43,523 bases of DNA from an uncultured Mycoplasmatota bacterium (lineage in GTDB: Bacteria > Bacillota_I > Bacilli_A > RF39 > UBA660): NCBI GenBank assembly GCA_900546245.1, contig URBY01000007.1:1-43523 (forward strand), given 5' to 3'. Shown here one piece after another: positions 16,994 to 24,199 of this stretch. The notes below the pieces were generated by a model. The model searched no databases and had not been told where the DNA came from. It was given only the letters and a program-made list of their open reading frames with translations. Every line of letters starts with the position of its first letter. Position 1 is the stretch's first letter. The position numbers and the translations under genes were made by a program.

Positions 16994-17419
16994 ATGTTAA
17001 ATTTTGTAGTATGTGAAGACAATAAAGTTATTTTACAGAAAAATATAGATATAATTAATAGTGTTATGTTTAAAAATAATATAAATTATAGAGTATATTC
17101 ATTTAGTAGTTTTTCAGAAGAATTAAAGGAATTAATGAATTCAAATATTGGTAAGATAATATATATTTTGGATATAGAATTAGAAGATGCTTCTGGCCTT
17201 GATATAGCAGCTGAAATAAGAAAAAAAGATTTGGATAGTTTTATTATAATATCAACTTCATATATAGATTATTTACCATATACTTTAAAATCTAAATTGA
17301 TGTTATTTGATTTTATATCAAAATTTGAAAATTATGAACAAAATTTATTATCAGTATTATATAAAATACTTGCTTCTATAAAAAAAACATCAAGCAATAA
17401 AAGTAAAATTAAGGAGTGA
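16994..17419 (+). CDS. Stand-alone receiver-domain response regulator of the agr locus
   Basis: A CheY-like receiver of 141 residues. The start is ATG 16994, 7 bases after AGGAGG; an upstream in-frame ATG at 16943 precedes the -10 element and is not used. The acidic pair is E8-D9 (VVCEDN), the phosphoacceptor Asp60 is in IIYILDIEL, followed by ISTSY with the conserved Thr/Ser. The sequence is closest in style to the receiver half of AgrA/ComE-type regulators, but it stops after about 15 lysine- and serine-rich residues (KKTSSNKSKIK), without a LytTR DNA-binding domain. The output may be through protein contact or a second regulator. It lies 4 bases before agrC. Confidence 0.8.
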   Translation: MLNFVVCEDNKVILQKNIDIINSVMFKNNINYRVYSFSSFSEELKELMNSNIGKIIYILDIELEDASGLDIAAEIRKKDLDSFIIISTSYIDYLPYTLKSKLMLFDFISKFENYEQNLLSVLYKILASIKKTSSNKSKIKE

Positions 17420-17423
17420 TTTT

Positions 17424-18719
17424 ATGAACGTATTAAATGTAGTTTTAAGTGGAATTGTATCAGCTATTTTTACCTTGATATCTATACAAAATTTTTCTTC
17501 AGAAAAAACAAATTATAAAAATTGTATAGTATATATTTGCATATTTGTAGTATTTGGAATACTTAATTGTATGATTTTTAATGGTTTAACAAGATTAGTT
17601 TTTAATTTAATTATAATGATAACATCATTGTATTTTTCATTATTTAAAAAGAATATTTCTGATTCGGTTTACTATACAATTGTATATAATGTATTTGCTG
17701 CATTCTTTGAAGTATTATTATCTTTGATATTTGTTGGTTTGTTAAAATTTGATATGAGTGTTTATGAAACATTTTCATTTTCCTTATTAGTTTTTTCAAT
17801 TTGTAATTGTTTAGCGGTATTCTTTATTTCTAAAATAAAATTTTTGGATAAGACATTGCAAAAATTTAATAAAATTATATCAAAAAATAATAAGGATTGG
17901 ATTTATGTTTTTATATGCATTATTCTGGTTATTTTATTAATAACATTTAATAAATATAATTTAAAATCGAATGTTGAATTTTATATAAACATATTTATTA
18001 CAATATTTATGTTTATATCAATAATTTATGTAGTTTATAATAAAATACAAAAGTCTGCATATGAAAATAAATATAATGAAGTAATGGAATATGTAACAAG
18101 ATATGAAAAGATTATTAATGAACAAGGTAAGAAAAATCATGAATATAATAATCAATTAATGGTATTAAAAGGTTATCTTGATAAGCCAGATAGATTAAAG
18201 GATTATTTAGAATTAATAATAGGTGAACATAAAACAGGACAAAACTATACAGTTAAACAATTAGGCTTTTTACCTGATGGTGGTATAAAAGGTTTACTTT
18301 ATCATAAATTAAGCAAAATGGAAGAAGAAGGAATTAAACCTTATTTATATGTAGATCAAAGTATGCAAGAATTATCAGAAGATATATTTGATATTAAAAC
18401 ATGTCAAGATATTACAAAAATACTTGGTGTATTTATAGATAATGCTATAGATGCATCAAGTAAAGCAGAGCAAAAAGAAGTTGAAATAGATTTTAAAGTT
18501 CAAAAAGATTGTTTAATAATAAGTGTTGCTAATACATATGATAATAAAACTGATGTAAATAAAATCGGGGAAAAAGGTTACTCAACAAAGGGCGCAGGTC
18601 ATGGATTTGGATTATCTATAGTAAAAGATATATCAAAAAATAATCCTAATATAGAATCATTTAGTGATATAAGTGACAATAAATTTAAACAAACTGTATT
18701 AATATATTATAAGAAATAA
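17424..18719 (+). CDS. agrC: AgrC-like sensor histidine kinase
   Basis: Membrane receptor kinase of 431 residues. The N-terminal half has six to seven hydrophobic segments (about residues 1-208), the peptide-sensing domain of the AgrC/ComD (HPK10) family. A coiled linker leads to the H-box KKNHEYNNQL with the phosphorylated His239. The GHKL ATPase domain has an N-box (VFIDNAIDASSKAE) and a G-box (GHGFGLSIVKDI). The partner receiver gene lies directly upstream, and agrB-agrD face it downstream on the other strand. This makes it the likely receptor for the peptide encoded at 18748-18870. Confidence 0.9.
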   Translation: MNVLNVVLSGIVSAIFTLISIQNFSSEKTNYKNCIVYICIFVVFGILNCMIFNGLTRLVFNLIIMITSLYFSLFKKNISDSVYYTIVYNVFAAFFEVLLSLIFVGLLKFDMSVYETFSFSLLVFSICNCLAVFFISKIKFLDKTLQKFNKIISKNNKDWIYVFICIILVILLITFNKYNLKSNVEFYINIFITIFMFISIIYVVYNKIQKSAYENKYNEVMEYVTRYEKIINEQGKKNHEYNNQLMVLKGYLDKPDRLKDYLELIIGEHKTGQNYTVKQLGFLPDGGIKGLLYHKLSKMEEEGIKPYLYVDQSMQELSEDIFDIKTCQDITKILGVFIDNAIDASSKAEQKEVEIDFKVQKDCLIISVANTYDNKTDVNKIGEKGYSTKGAGHGFGLSIVKDISKNNPNIESFSDISDNKFKQTVLIYYKK

Positions 18720-18720
18720 A

Positions 18721-18749
18721 AAAAATTCTCAAAGTTGAGAATTTTTTTT
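18721..18749. terminator. Shared bidirectional terminator of agrC and agrD
   Basis: AAAAATTCTC (18721-18730) and GAGAATTTTT (18737-18746) pair perfectly around AAAGTT, with A and T runs on both sides. It serves agrC on the plus strand and agrBD on the minus strand; the agrD stop codon lies at the edge of its T run. Confidence 0.88.
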
Positions 18750-18870
18750 AATCAATAAGTGAAGCTGGCATTTCTGGCTCATCAAGTAATAATACAAAAC
18801 ATCCAGAAGTACCAACAGTTCCAATAACAGCACCAATAGCAGCTAAAGCAACAGATAGAAATTTCTTCAT
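18748..18870 (-). CDS. agrD: AgrD-like cyclic autoinducer peptide precursor
   Basis: A 40-residue precursor that is easily overlooked. The ATG at 18868-18870 follows a strong AAAGGAGG site; the stop is at 18748-18750. Residues 1-20 are an amphipathic leader (MKKFLSVALAAIGAVIGTVG). The core region reads T21-S-G-C24-F-V-L-L-L29, followed by D30-E-P-E-M-P35 and ASLID. This matches the AgrD plan: N-terminal amphipathic helix, a Cys that forms a thiolactone, then an acidic DExExP tail that is cut by AgrB, as in S. aureus AgrD (DEVEVPKEL). From Cys24 to the acidic tail there are five residues instead of four, so the ring is either CFVLL with an extra Leu left on the tail, or a six-residue CFVLLL. 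It lies 28 bases after agrB. Confidence 0.88.
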   Translation of the reverse strand: MKKFLSVALAAIGAVIGTVGTSGCFVLLLDEPEMPASLID

Positions 18871-18898
18871 AACCTTTTCCTCCTTTATCTATGATTAA

Positions 18899-19501
18899 TT
18901 ATTTAACCTCATAATTTTTATAATTATTATAACTTACTCCGAATAATTTATATGTTATTGGAAGCATTATAATAATTTGAATAAATAAAGCAAATATAAA
19001 GCAATTACTTAAGGTGTTATTTTTTATTACAATAGATAAAGTCATATATATAATTGAAATAATAATAGATAGAACTTTATATATTGTTCTTTTTTTCTTG
19101 TTTATTAATGGTCTTTTTTGTGTGTCTGCAGGAGCAAGTATTCCAATCATAACAACTAGTGGAATGAACATTATTTCTTTTATTAAAATAGGTATTGTAA
19201 GATTTATACAAATATATGGAGTTAATATAAAGAATAAGGATGAAGATATAAGGCAGTCAATACTTCTTTTTGCATGTACACCGAATGCAGTAAGTCTTAT
19301 TCCATTAAATGTTAATAATAAAAGTATAACTTCTTTAAATATACCTAAAATAATAGAAATAATTATTATAAAAATTAATTTTGTAATTGTAAGATATAAA
19401 CCTTCTAAACCATATTTTATTTTATCTTTATCTTTTTCAGATAAATCTTTGTTATATGTCGTTATAAAATTCATACACTTTTCTAATATTAATTTTTTCA
19501 T
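18899..19501 (-). CDS. agrB: AgrB-like peptide-processing membrane protease
   Basis: Integral membrane cysteine endopeptidase that cuts the AgrD tail and forms the thiolactone. It has 200 residues; the start is set at the ATG 19499-19501, 5 bases after AAGGAG, rather than the in-frame ATG 27 bases upstream. After a charged N-terminal segment there are about five to six membrane helices. The catalytic pair is His76 and Cys83 in FGVHAKRSIDC, almost the same positions as His77/Cys84 of S. aureus AgrB. The conserved ADTQKRPL(I)..KKR loop is present. It is transcribed with agrD. Confidence 0.93.
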   Translation of the reverse strand: MKKLILEKCMNFITTYNKDLSEKDKDKIKYGLEGLYLTITKLIFIIIISIILGIFKEVILLLLTFNGIRLTAFGVHAKRSIDCLISSSLFFILTPYICINLTIPILIKEIMFIPLVVMIGILAPADTQKRPLINKKKRTIYKVLSIIISIIYMTLSIVIKNNTLSNCFIFALFIQIIIMLPITYKLFGVSYNNYKNYEVK

Positions 19502-19518
19502 AAATACTCCTTGACTAA

Positions 19519-19527
19519 ATGTTATCA
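19519..19527 (-). promoter_or_regulatory. Probable agrBD promoter (-10)
   Basis: Read on the minus strand, TGA-TAACAT forms an extended -10 with transcription starting near 19512, about 11 bases before the agrB start. The -35 position (19542-19547, TAAAAA) is poor, and regularly spaced repeats lie just upstream. This suggests a promoter that needs an activator. Confidence 0.4.
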
Positions 19528-19563
19528 TGTAAAAAAAATTTTTTTTAAATAATGTTTAAAAAA

Positions 19564-19633
19564 TCTAAAAAATTGTATTTTTTTTCTAAAAAAATAAAAA
19601 AAATATCTAAAATTATCTGAAAAAGTCGAAAAA
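19564..19633. repeat. Helically phased TCTAAAA repeats upstream of agrBD
   Basis: TCTAAAA begins at 19564, 19585 and 19606, exactly 21 bases apart. Variants TCTGAAA at 19616 and TCGAAAA at 19626 keep a 10-20 base phase. A period of 21 equals two helical turns and is the start-to-start distance of direct repeats bound by LytTR regulators upstream of agr promoters. The runs of A could also simply bend the DNA. The array sits at roughly -52 to -120 relative to the proposed agrBD start, in the 289-base gap before csp. Confidence 0.5.
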
Positions 19634-19790
19634 TGTATAAATTTTCTTATCTTTTGTTTTTCACTTATAAATAATGATAAAATTAATTTGTTAACCCGCA
19701 TTTTTTGTCGAAATTTTGGGCATACTTTTTCTTGAATATAGTAATGCAGTAGAGTTATCATAAATATAGACATGAGAAGGAGGAATATAT

Positions 19791-20018
19791 ATGTCAAAGG
19801 GAATAATAAAATGGTTTAATAATGAGAAAGGATATGGATTTATAACGGGTTCTGTAGATGAAGATATATTTGTTCATTATACAGCTATAAAACAAGATGG
19901 TTATAAGACATTATCAGAAGGACAAATTGTTGAATTTAATTTAATAAAAACTGATAAAGGTTTACAAGCTACTAATGTAAAAACTGTAAACGAAAAAGAA
20001 TTAACTACTATTTCATAG
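19791..20018 (+). CDS. Cold-shock domain RNA chaperone
   Basis: A 75-residue CspA-family protein that binds single-stranded RNA and DNA and keeps messages unstructured. RNP1 is seen as KGYGFITG and RNP2 as DIFVHYTAI. The N-terminal SKGIIKWFNNEKG is typical. The acidic C-terminal extension (EKELTTIS) is a little longer than in the 66-residue B. subtilis proteins. AAGGAGG precedes the ATG by 7 bases. A possible promoter is TTGGGC (19716) with TATAGT (19737). It is a single gene with its own terminator. Confidence 0.93.
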   Translation: MSKGIIKWFNNEKGYGFITGSVDEDIFVHYTAIKQDGYKTLSEGQIVEFNLIKTDKGLQATNVKTVNEKELTTIS

Positions 20019-20028
20019 TAGTTTTTTT
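20003..20028 (+). terminator. Terminator of the cold-shock gene
   Basis: AACTACTA (20003-20010) pairs perfectly with TAGTAGTT (20016-20023), 5-base loop, and a T run. The stop codon TAG is the first triplet of the right arm, so the hairpin is largely coding. Confidence 0.88.
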
Positions 20029-20035
20029 AAAAATA

Positions 20036-20044
20036 TGTTATAAT
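20036..20044 (+). promoter_or_regulatory. Extended -10 of hpf
   Basis: TGT followed by TATAAT (20039-20044), 8 bases after the csp terminator and 20 bases before the hpf TTG start. Confidence 0.65.
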
Positions 20045-20064
20045 TCTTAAAAGGAGATGGTATT

Positions 20065-20592
20065 TTGAAATATATTATTAGAAGCGCAAAAACAGAAAAT
20101 ACGGAAGCTATAAAGGAGTACATTGAAAGTAAGTTAAGTAAACTTGATAAATATTTTGAAACATCTGATGACATAGAAGCAACAGTACTTACAAAAGTAA
20201 ACGGAAGAGAAAAAGTTATTGAGGTAACAATTCCTACAAAACATTTTACTTTAAGAAATGAAGAAGCAAATGAAGATTTATATGCTGCTATTGATAAGAT
20301 TGCAGATAAGTTAGAAAGACAAATAAGAAAAAATAAAGAAAAAATAAATAAAAAAATAAGCAAAACATTTATAAGTGATTTTGCACCAGAATTAGCAGAT
20401 GAATATGAAAAAGAAGAATCAATAGTTAAAAGAAAAGAAATTGAATTAAAACCTATAGATGAAGAAGAGGCAATAATTCAAATGGAAATGTTAGGTCATT
20501 CATTCTTTGTATATAAAGATGTTAATACAAAAAAGGTTTGCGTTTTATATAAGAGAAAAAATGGAAATTATGGAATTATAGAAACAGAATAG
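20065..20592 (+). CDS. hpf: Ribosome hibernation promoting factor, long form
   Basis: Binds 70S ribosomes at rest and dimerises them into 100S particles. It has 175 residues. The N-terminal S30AE/RaiA domain (about 1-100, ending in a basic helix with RQIRKNKEKINKK) is followed by a linker and the C-terminal dimerisation domain (VKRKEIELKPIDEEEAI... and YKRKNGNYGIIE). This is the Firmicutes long type. The start is TTG 20065, 8 bases after AAGGAG. hpf is normally next to secA; here four other genes lie between them. Confidence 0.94.
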   Translation: MKYIIRSAKTENTEAIKEYIESKLSKLDKYFETSDDIEATVLTKVNGREKVIEVTIPTKHFTLRNEEANEDLYAAIDKIADKLERQIRKNKEKINKKISKTFISDFAPELADEYEKEESIVKRKEIELKPIDEEEAIIQMEMLGHSFFVYKDVNTKKVCVLYKRKNGNYGIIETE

Positions 20593-20615
20593 GAAGATTT
20601 ATCTTTCTATTTTTT
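20588..20615 (+). terminator. Terminator of hpf
   Basis: AATAGGAAGA (20588-20597) pairs with TCTTTCTATT (20602-20611), one G-T pair, 4-base loop, followed by T. It includes the hpf stop codon. Confidence 0.85.
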
Positions 20616-20669
20616 CTTGTAAATATTTAAATATTATTATATAATTATTTTAATGTAAGGATGATAAAA

Positions 20670-21794
20670 ATGAAGAAAAAAATACTATATTTTATAATTC
20701 CATTATTTTTATTTTTTTCAGGAATAAGTACTGTATTTGCTGATAATTGTTCTACGGTAAAAAATAAAATAGATAATTATCAATCATATAAAGATGTGTT
20801 AAGTAGTATAGATTGTACAGATGATGCGGATATTAACAATGTTGCAACATGTAATGAATTAAATGTTAAAAAAAATATTGTTGTAACAGAATTAATGAAA
20901 TTAAATGAAGAAAATAATATATGTTCAACATATAGATCACAGGTTGATACTATTATAAAGGAAAATGAAGATAAATGTGGGAAAATATTTAATAGTGATT
21001 TTAATAAGTTTGTTAATAATGTAATGGCATTATTTTATATTGCTGGGCCAATACTTTTAATCTTATTTGGTTCATTAGATTATGCTAAAGCAACAGTATC
21101 ATCAGAACGTGATGCATTTAAGAAAGCAAATAAGAATTTTGCAAAAAGATTAGCTGCAACAATATTATTATTTGTTGCTCCTGCAATAACAAATTTTATA
21201 ATAAGTTTTAATGTGACAGATAAATATTTATCTGGTAATGCTTATACATGTAATTATGATTATATAGTGTTTAATAAAAAGTATAATATTGTATATACTC
21301 CAAGAAATAATTCATCTACTACTAATATTAATGGCAATGGAGATATTTTAGTTACAGCTGAACAGGTTCATCAAAAACATAAAAAAGAAAAGTGGGTATG
21401 GAGTGTTACAAAGAATTTAATTTATAATGATATAGAAGCACAATCAAATAATCCTAACAGAACAACTTGTTGTGCAGGTTATGTTGCAGAAGTTTTGTAT
21501 AAAGCAGGTATTTTTGATGCAGCCACAATTAATCAATATTCATATCATGCGGCGAATAGTGGTATAGGACAAATGCTAAAAAATCATGGTTGGATAGAAA
21601 TAACAGATTATGATAGTCTTCAGCCTGGTGATATATCGCTTTATACTGAGCATGTACAAATTTATGCAGGTAAGGATTCAAATGGAACTATGTTGTTTTA
21701 TAGTGAGGGTCAAACTACTGCTATACAAGATAAAGATCAACCATATGTTGCTGTAGGTCGTTCAAAATTTGTGCATGCATATAGAAAACCATAA
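20670..21794 (+). CDS. Pilin-like two-helix membrane module fused to an NlpC/P60 hydrolase
   Basis: A 374-residue protein; ATG 20670 is preferred, 8 bases after TAAGGA, to the in-frame ATG at 20661. It has a signal peptide (cleavage near VFADN), a Cys-containing outer segment, then two membrane helices (FVNNVMALFYIAGPILLILF and RLAATILLFVAPAITNFII) separated by a basic loop. This arrangement is seen in VirB2/TrbC-like small membrane proteins. The C-terminal ~140 residues look like NlpC/P60: Cys268 in CAGYVAEVLYKAG, then LQPGDISLY and His328 in EHVQIYAG. A wall endopeptidase or amidase tethered by the helices is likely. It is first of a four-gene envelope operon. Confidence 0.65.
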   Translation: MKKKILYFIIPLFLFFSGISTVFADNCSTVKNKIDNYQSYKDVLSSIDCTDDADINNVATCNELNVKKNIVVTELMKLNEENNICSTYRSQVDTIIKENEDKCGKIFNSDFNKFVNNVMALFYIAGPILLILFGSLDYAKATVSSERDAFKKANKNFAKRLAATILLFVAPAITNFIISFNVTDKYLSGNAYTCNYDYIVFNKKYNIVYTPRNNSSTTNINGNGDILVTAEQVHQKHKKEKWVWSVTKNLIYNDIEAQSNNPNRTTCCAGYVAEVLYKAGIFDAATINQYSYHAANSGIGQMLKNHGWIEITDYDSLQPGDISLYTEHVQIYAGKDSNGTMLFYSEGQTTAIQDKDQPYVAVGRSKFVHAYRKP

Positions 21795-21813
21795 ATATTA
21801 TAATGGAGGCAAA

Positions 21814-22572
21814 ATGAAAAAATTAATATGTATAATTATTATTTTTATATTTTCTATATTAAATATTTTTGTTATATTTATGAATAATTACAACAAAAGT
21901 ATAGCAATTTTTGGTAATACTACCATAGTTTATTATAAAAATAATAAAATTGATAAACTTAAATATGTTGATAAATTAAAAAATAAATATAGTTATGAGA
22001 TATTTAATATTTTAATTGATAATTCTTTTGTTAAAGCAAAATTAGTATTAAATAATACTACTGAAAATGAGTGGTATCAGATATATGATCAAAATTTTTC
22101 TAGATTATATACACGAAACTTAGTTGCGTACAAAGGTAATATTAAGATGGAGGGCTCAACTAAAACATCAGATGAAGAAACAGAGTTGGATATATCAAAT
22201 ATATCAAAAATAGAAAAAGAAAACGATTTAAATGTAGAAAAAAATGAATATAAGAAAATTGTTTTTGATATGGATAATGATGGTAATTCTGAAATAGTAT
22301 ATTATATAGATTATATAGATATAAAAACAAATATGTATTGTTATTGTATTTATTTATATAAAGATAATTCGTTATTATCAATTAGTACTAAAAATTATAG
22401 TTTAGAACAACTTACATATTCAGAAAAATATGACTTGGCAGGAGTAATTGACATAGATTTGGATGGTAAAAAAGAAATACTTTTATCATCTAATAATGGC
22501 GATGATACTCCAGTTTATTATCACTTTTTTAAATATGATTCAAAATCTAATTCAGTAAATGAGATAAAATGA
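21814..22572 (+). CDS. Membrane-anchored protein with EF-hand-like calcium loops (unknown)
   Basis: A 252-residue protein. ATG 21814 follows TGGAGG by 6 bases. After one N-terminal hydrophobic helix (about 3-25) the protein is extracytoplasmic. Two DxDxDG loops followed by a hydrophobic strand are visible: DMDNDGNSEIVYYI and DIDLDGKKEILLSS. This is the FG-GAP/VCBS-like or dockerin-type calcium-binding pattern. The region before them is Lys/Asn-rich without a known motif. It starts 19 bases after the NlpC/P60-like gene and ends 13 bases before the next one, so it belongs to the same operon. Confidence 0.65.
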   Translation: MKKLICIIIIFIFSILNIFVIFMNNYNKSIAIFGNTTIVYYKNNKIDKLKYVDKLKNKYSYEIFNILIDNSFVKAKLVLNNTTENEWYQIYDQNFSRLYTRNLVAYKGNIKMEGSTKTSDEETELDISNISKIEKENDLNVEKNEYKKIVFDMDNDGNSEIVYYIDYIDIKTNMYCYCIYLYKDNSLLSISTKNYSLEQLTYSEKYDLAGVIDIDLDGKKEILLSSNNGDDTPVYYHFFKYDSKSNSVNEIK

Positions 22573-22585
22573 GGAGGATAAATAT

Positions 22586-23470
22586 ATGTGTAACAATATT
22601 ATAGTTTTATGGTTCTTTATTATTTTAAAAATAATAGCTATATTAATTCTTCCTATAATTATAATGATCAAAAGAAAAAAACAAAATGTTAATATATTGA
22701 TAATTGTAGATATTTTACTTCTTTTATTCTTTTTAATATGTAACATATTTACAATAAATAAATGTGTATATAATTCTAATTTAGATGGTATAGAAAGAAC
22801 TAAAAATGAAAATCAAATAACTTTATATAATAAAATACATCCAGCTGAATTAAATGGTAATAATTCAGAGGGTATTAATCCTGAAAAGAATTATAAAACT
22901 GCAACAGGTAAAACTTTATATTATTTTAACCAAAATAAAGAATATATGAAAACTGCCTATTATACATGTAATAATGAAAAAATATATATTAATTCATTTG
23001 GTAGTAGTATGACATCAGTATCAATAGCAATTTCCACATTGTATGATAATAGCATAAATCCAGTTCAAATACTTAATTTTTACAAAGAGGATAATTCAGA
23101 TTTATGTAATATGAAATTTGATATTAATAGTATTTTTAATTCTGTTACAAAAAGATATGGAGCAATTACACTTACAAATATAAATAGTGATCAAATAAAA
23201 GATGAGATAAAAAATGGTGGAATAGTAATTGCTGAAGTTTCTGCTAAGGAAGGTTCAAAACTTACTTGTGATCATGATTACATAGTTATTTATAATATTT
23301 CATTAAATGGTAATCTTATGTATGTAAGTCCAGCAAGTACATCAACACCTTACGTTTGTTCATATTCTTCTAGGGCATATGGTAGTACAATAGATTATAG
23401 TAATAATAATGTATCGTTAGAAGAATTAACAAATGAAGCAGTAAATTATTATTTAATAAAGAAGGTATAA
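22586..23470 (+). CDS. Membrane-anchored peptidase C39-like protein, active-site Cys replaced
   Basis: A 294-residue protein with two N-terminal membrane helices (about 5-27 and 33-54), then an outer domain. Residues 137-146 (SFGSSMTSVS) align by pattern with the GCGPTS active-site start of papain-like C39 domains, with Ser140 where the catalytic Cys belongs. His230 in CDHDYIVIYNI matches the second catalytic position (GHxIVV-type strand). The fold looks preserved but activity is doubtful, so the domain could bind rather than cut peptides. GAGGAGG precedes the ATG. It is the third gene of the operon. Confidence 0.55.
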   Translation: MCNNIIVLWFFIILKIIAILILPIIIMIKRKKQNVNILIIVDILLLLFFLICNIFTINKCVYNSNLDGIERTKNENQITLYNKIHPAELNGNNSEGINPEKNYKTATGKTLYYFNQNKEYMKTAYYTCNNEKIYINSFGSSMTSVSIAISTLYDNSINPVQILNFYKEDNSDLCNMKFDINSIFNSVTKRYGAITLTNINSDQIKDEIKNGGIVIAEVSAKEGSKLTCDHDYIVIYNISLNGNLMYVSPASTSTPYVCSYSSRAYGSTIDYSNNNVSLEELTNEAVNYYLIKKV

Positions 23471-23471
23471 T

Positions 23472-24131
23472 ATGAATAAGAAAATAAAATATATAGTTAT
23501 AAGTGTTTTATTACTTTTAGTAACAGGTTGTTCAGGAAATTATAATGTCAAGATAAATGAAGATATGTCAGTAAATGAAGAATTATATTTGACCATAGAA
23601 AATAAAGAAGGATTATATCAAAAAACACTAAAGATATTTAATGATAATAATGTTAAAGAAAAAGATTATGAGGTAGTATTAAGCGATGATAATCTTAAAA
23701 TAACATACAATGCTTCATATAATTCAATAGAGGAATATATTTTGAATAGTAAAGTATATCATCAATTAATTGATAATATAGAACTTAATAAATCTAATAA
23801 CTATGTTGATTTATATGTTAATGAAAAATTAAAATTATCTAATTTAAATATGAAACAAAATGGAACAAATTTAACTGATTTGGATGTATTACAAGTTAAT
23901 ATAGAAAATCCTTTTGAGGTAAATTTTTCAAATGCTGAATTAGTAACAGATAATGTTTATACTTGGACAATAAAAAATGGTGATATAGAAAAGAAGATTC
24001 AAATGCAGTTTAAACCTTCTCTTGATATATTTCCATATAGGCAGGTTATAGTTTTATCCGTAGTAATAATTTGTTTTGTAATAATTGGGGTTTCAATATA
24101 TATAAGATATAAGAAAAGTCAAAAAATTTAG
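23472..24131 (+). CDS. LppM-like lipoprotein with C-terminal membrane helix
   Basis: A 219-residue lipoprotein with lipobox V-T-G-C (Cys20). The outer domain opens with NYNVKINEDMSVNEEL and closes with YTWTIKNGDIEKKIQMQF, the beta-rich pattern of LppM-type domains. A membrane helix (about 190-212) and a basic tail follow, so the protein is held at both ends. It begins one base after the preceding stop region and is last in the envelope operon. Its role is unknown; the partners suggest work on the cell wall or on a secretion apparatus. Confidence 0.65.
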   Translation: MNKKIKYIVISVLLLLVTGCSGNYNVKINEDMSVNEELYLTIENKEGLYQKTLKIFNDNNVKEKDYEVVLSDDNLKITYNASYNSIEEYILNSKVYHQLIDNIELNKSNNYVDLYVNEKLKLSNLNMKQNGTNLTDLDVLQVNIENPFEVNFSNAELVTDNVYTWTIKNGDIEKKIQMQFKPSLDIFPYRQVIVLSVVIICFVIIGVSIYIRYKKSQKI

Positions 24132-24150
24132 CACTAATATTAGTGCTTTT
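24130..24150 (+). terminator. Terminator of the envelope operon
   Basis: AGCACTAA (24130-24137) pairs perfectly with TTAGTGCT (24140-24147), followed by T. The stop codon TAG overlaps the left arm. Confidence 0.8.
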
Positions 24151-24151
24151 A

Positions 24152-24180
24152 TTGTACTATAATTTGATTTTTGTTATAAT
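24152..24180 (+). promoter_or_regulatory. Promoter of secA
   Basis: TTGTAC (24152-24157), 17 bases, TATAAT (24175-24180) preceded by TGT. A second TATAAT is at 24158-24163. The secA ATG is only 19 bases after the -10. Confidence 0.7.
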
Positions 24181-24199
24181 TAATAAGGGAGATGATTAA

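Noticed and set aside
19014..19514. 166-codon plus-strand frame across agrB
   Set aside because: AgrB on the opposite strand has His76/Cys83 and a good AAGGAG start; the plus frame is its Ile-rich mirror.
19525..19797. 90-codon minus-strand frame in the gap between agrB and csp
   Set aside because: Lys/Phe-rich translation of A/T runs, no binding site, and it overlaps the csp start and the phased repeats.
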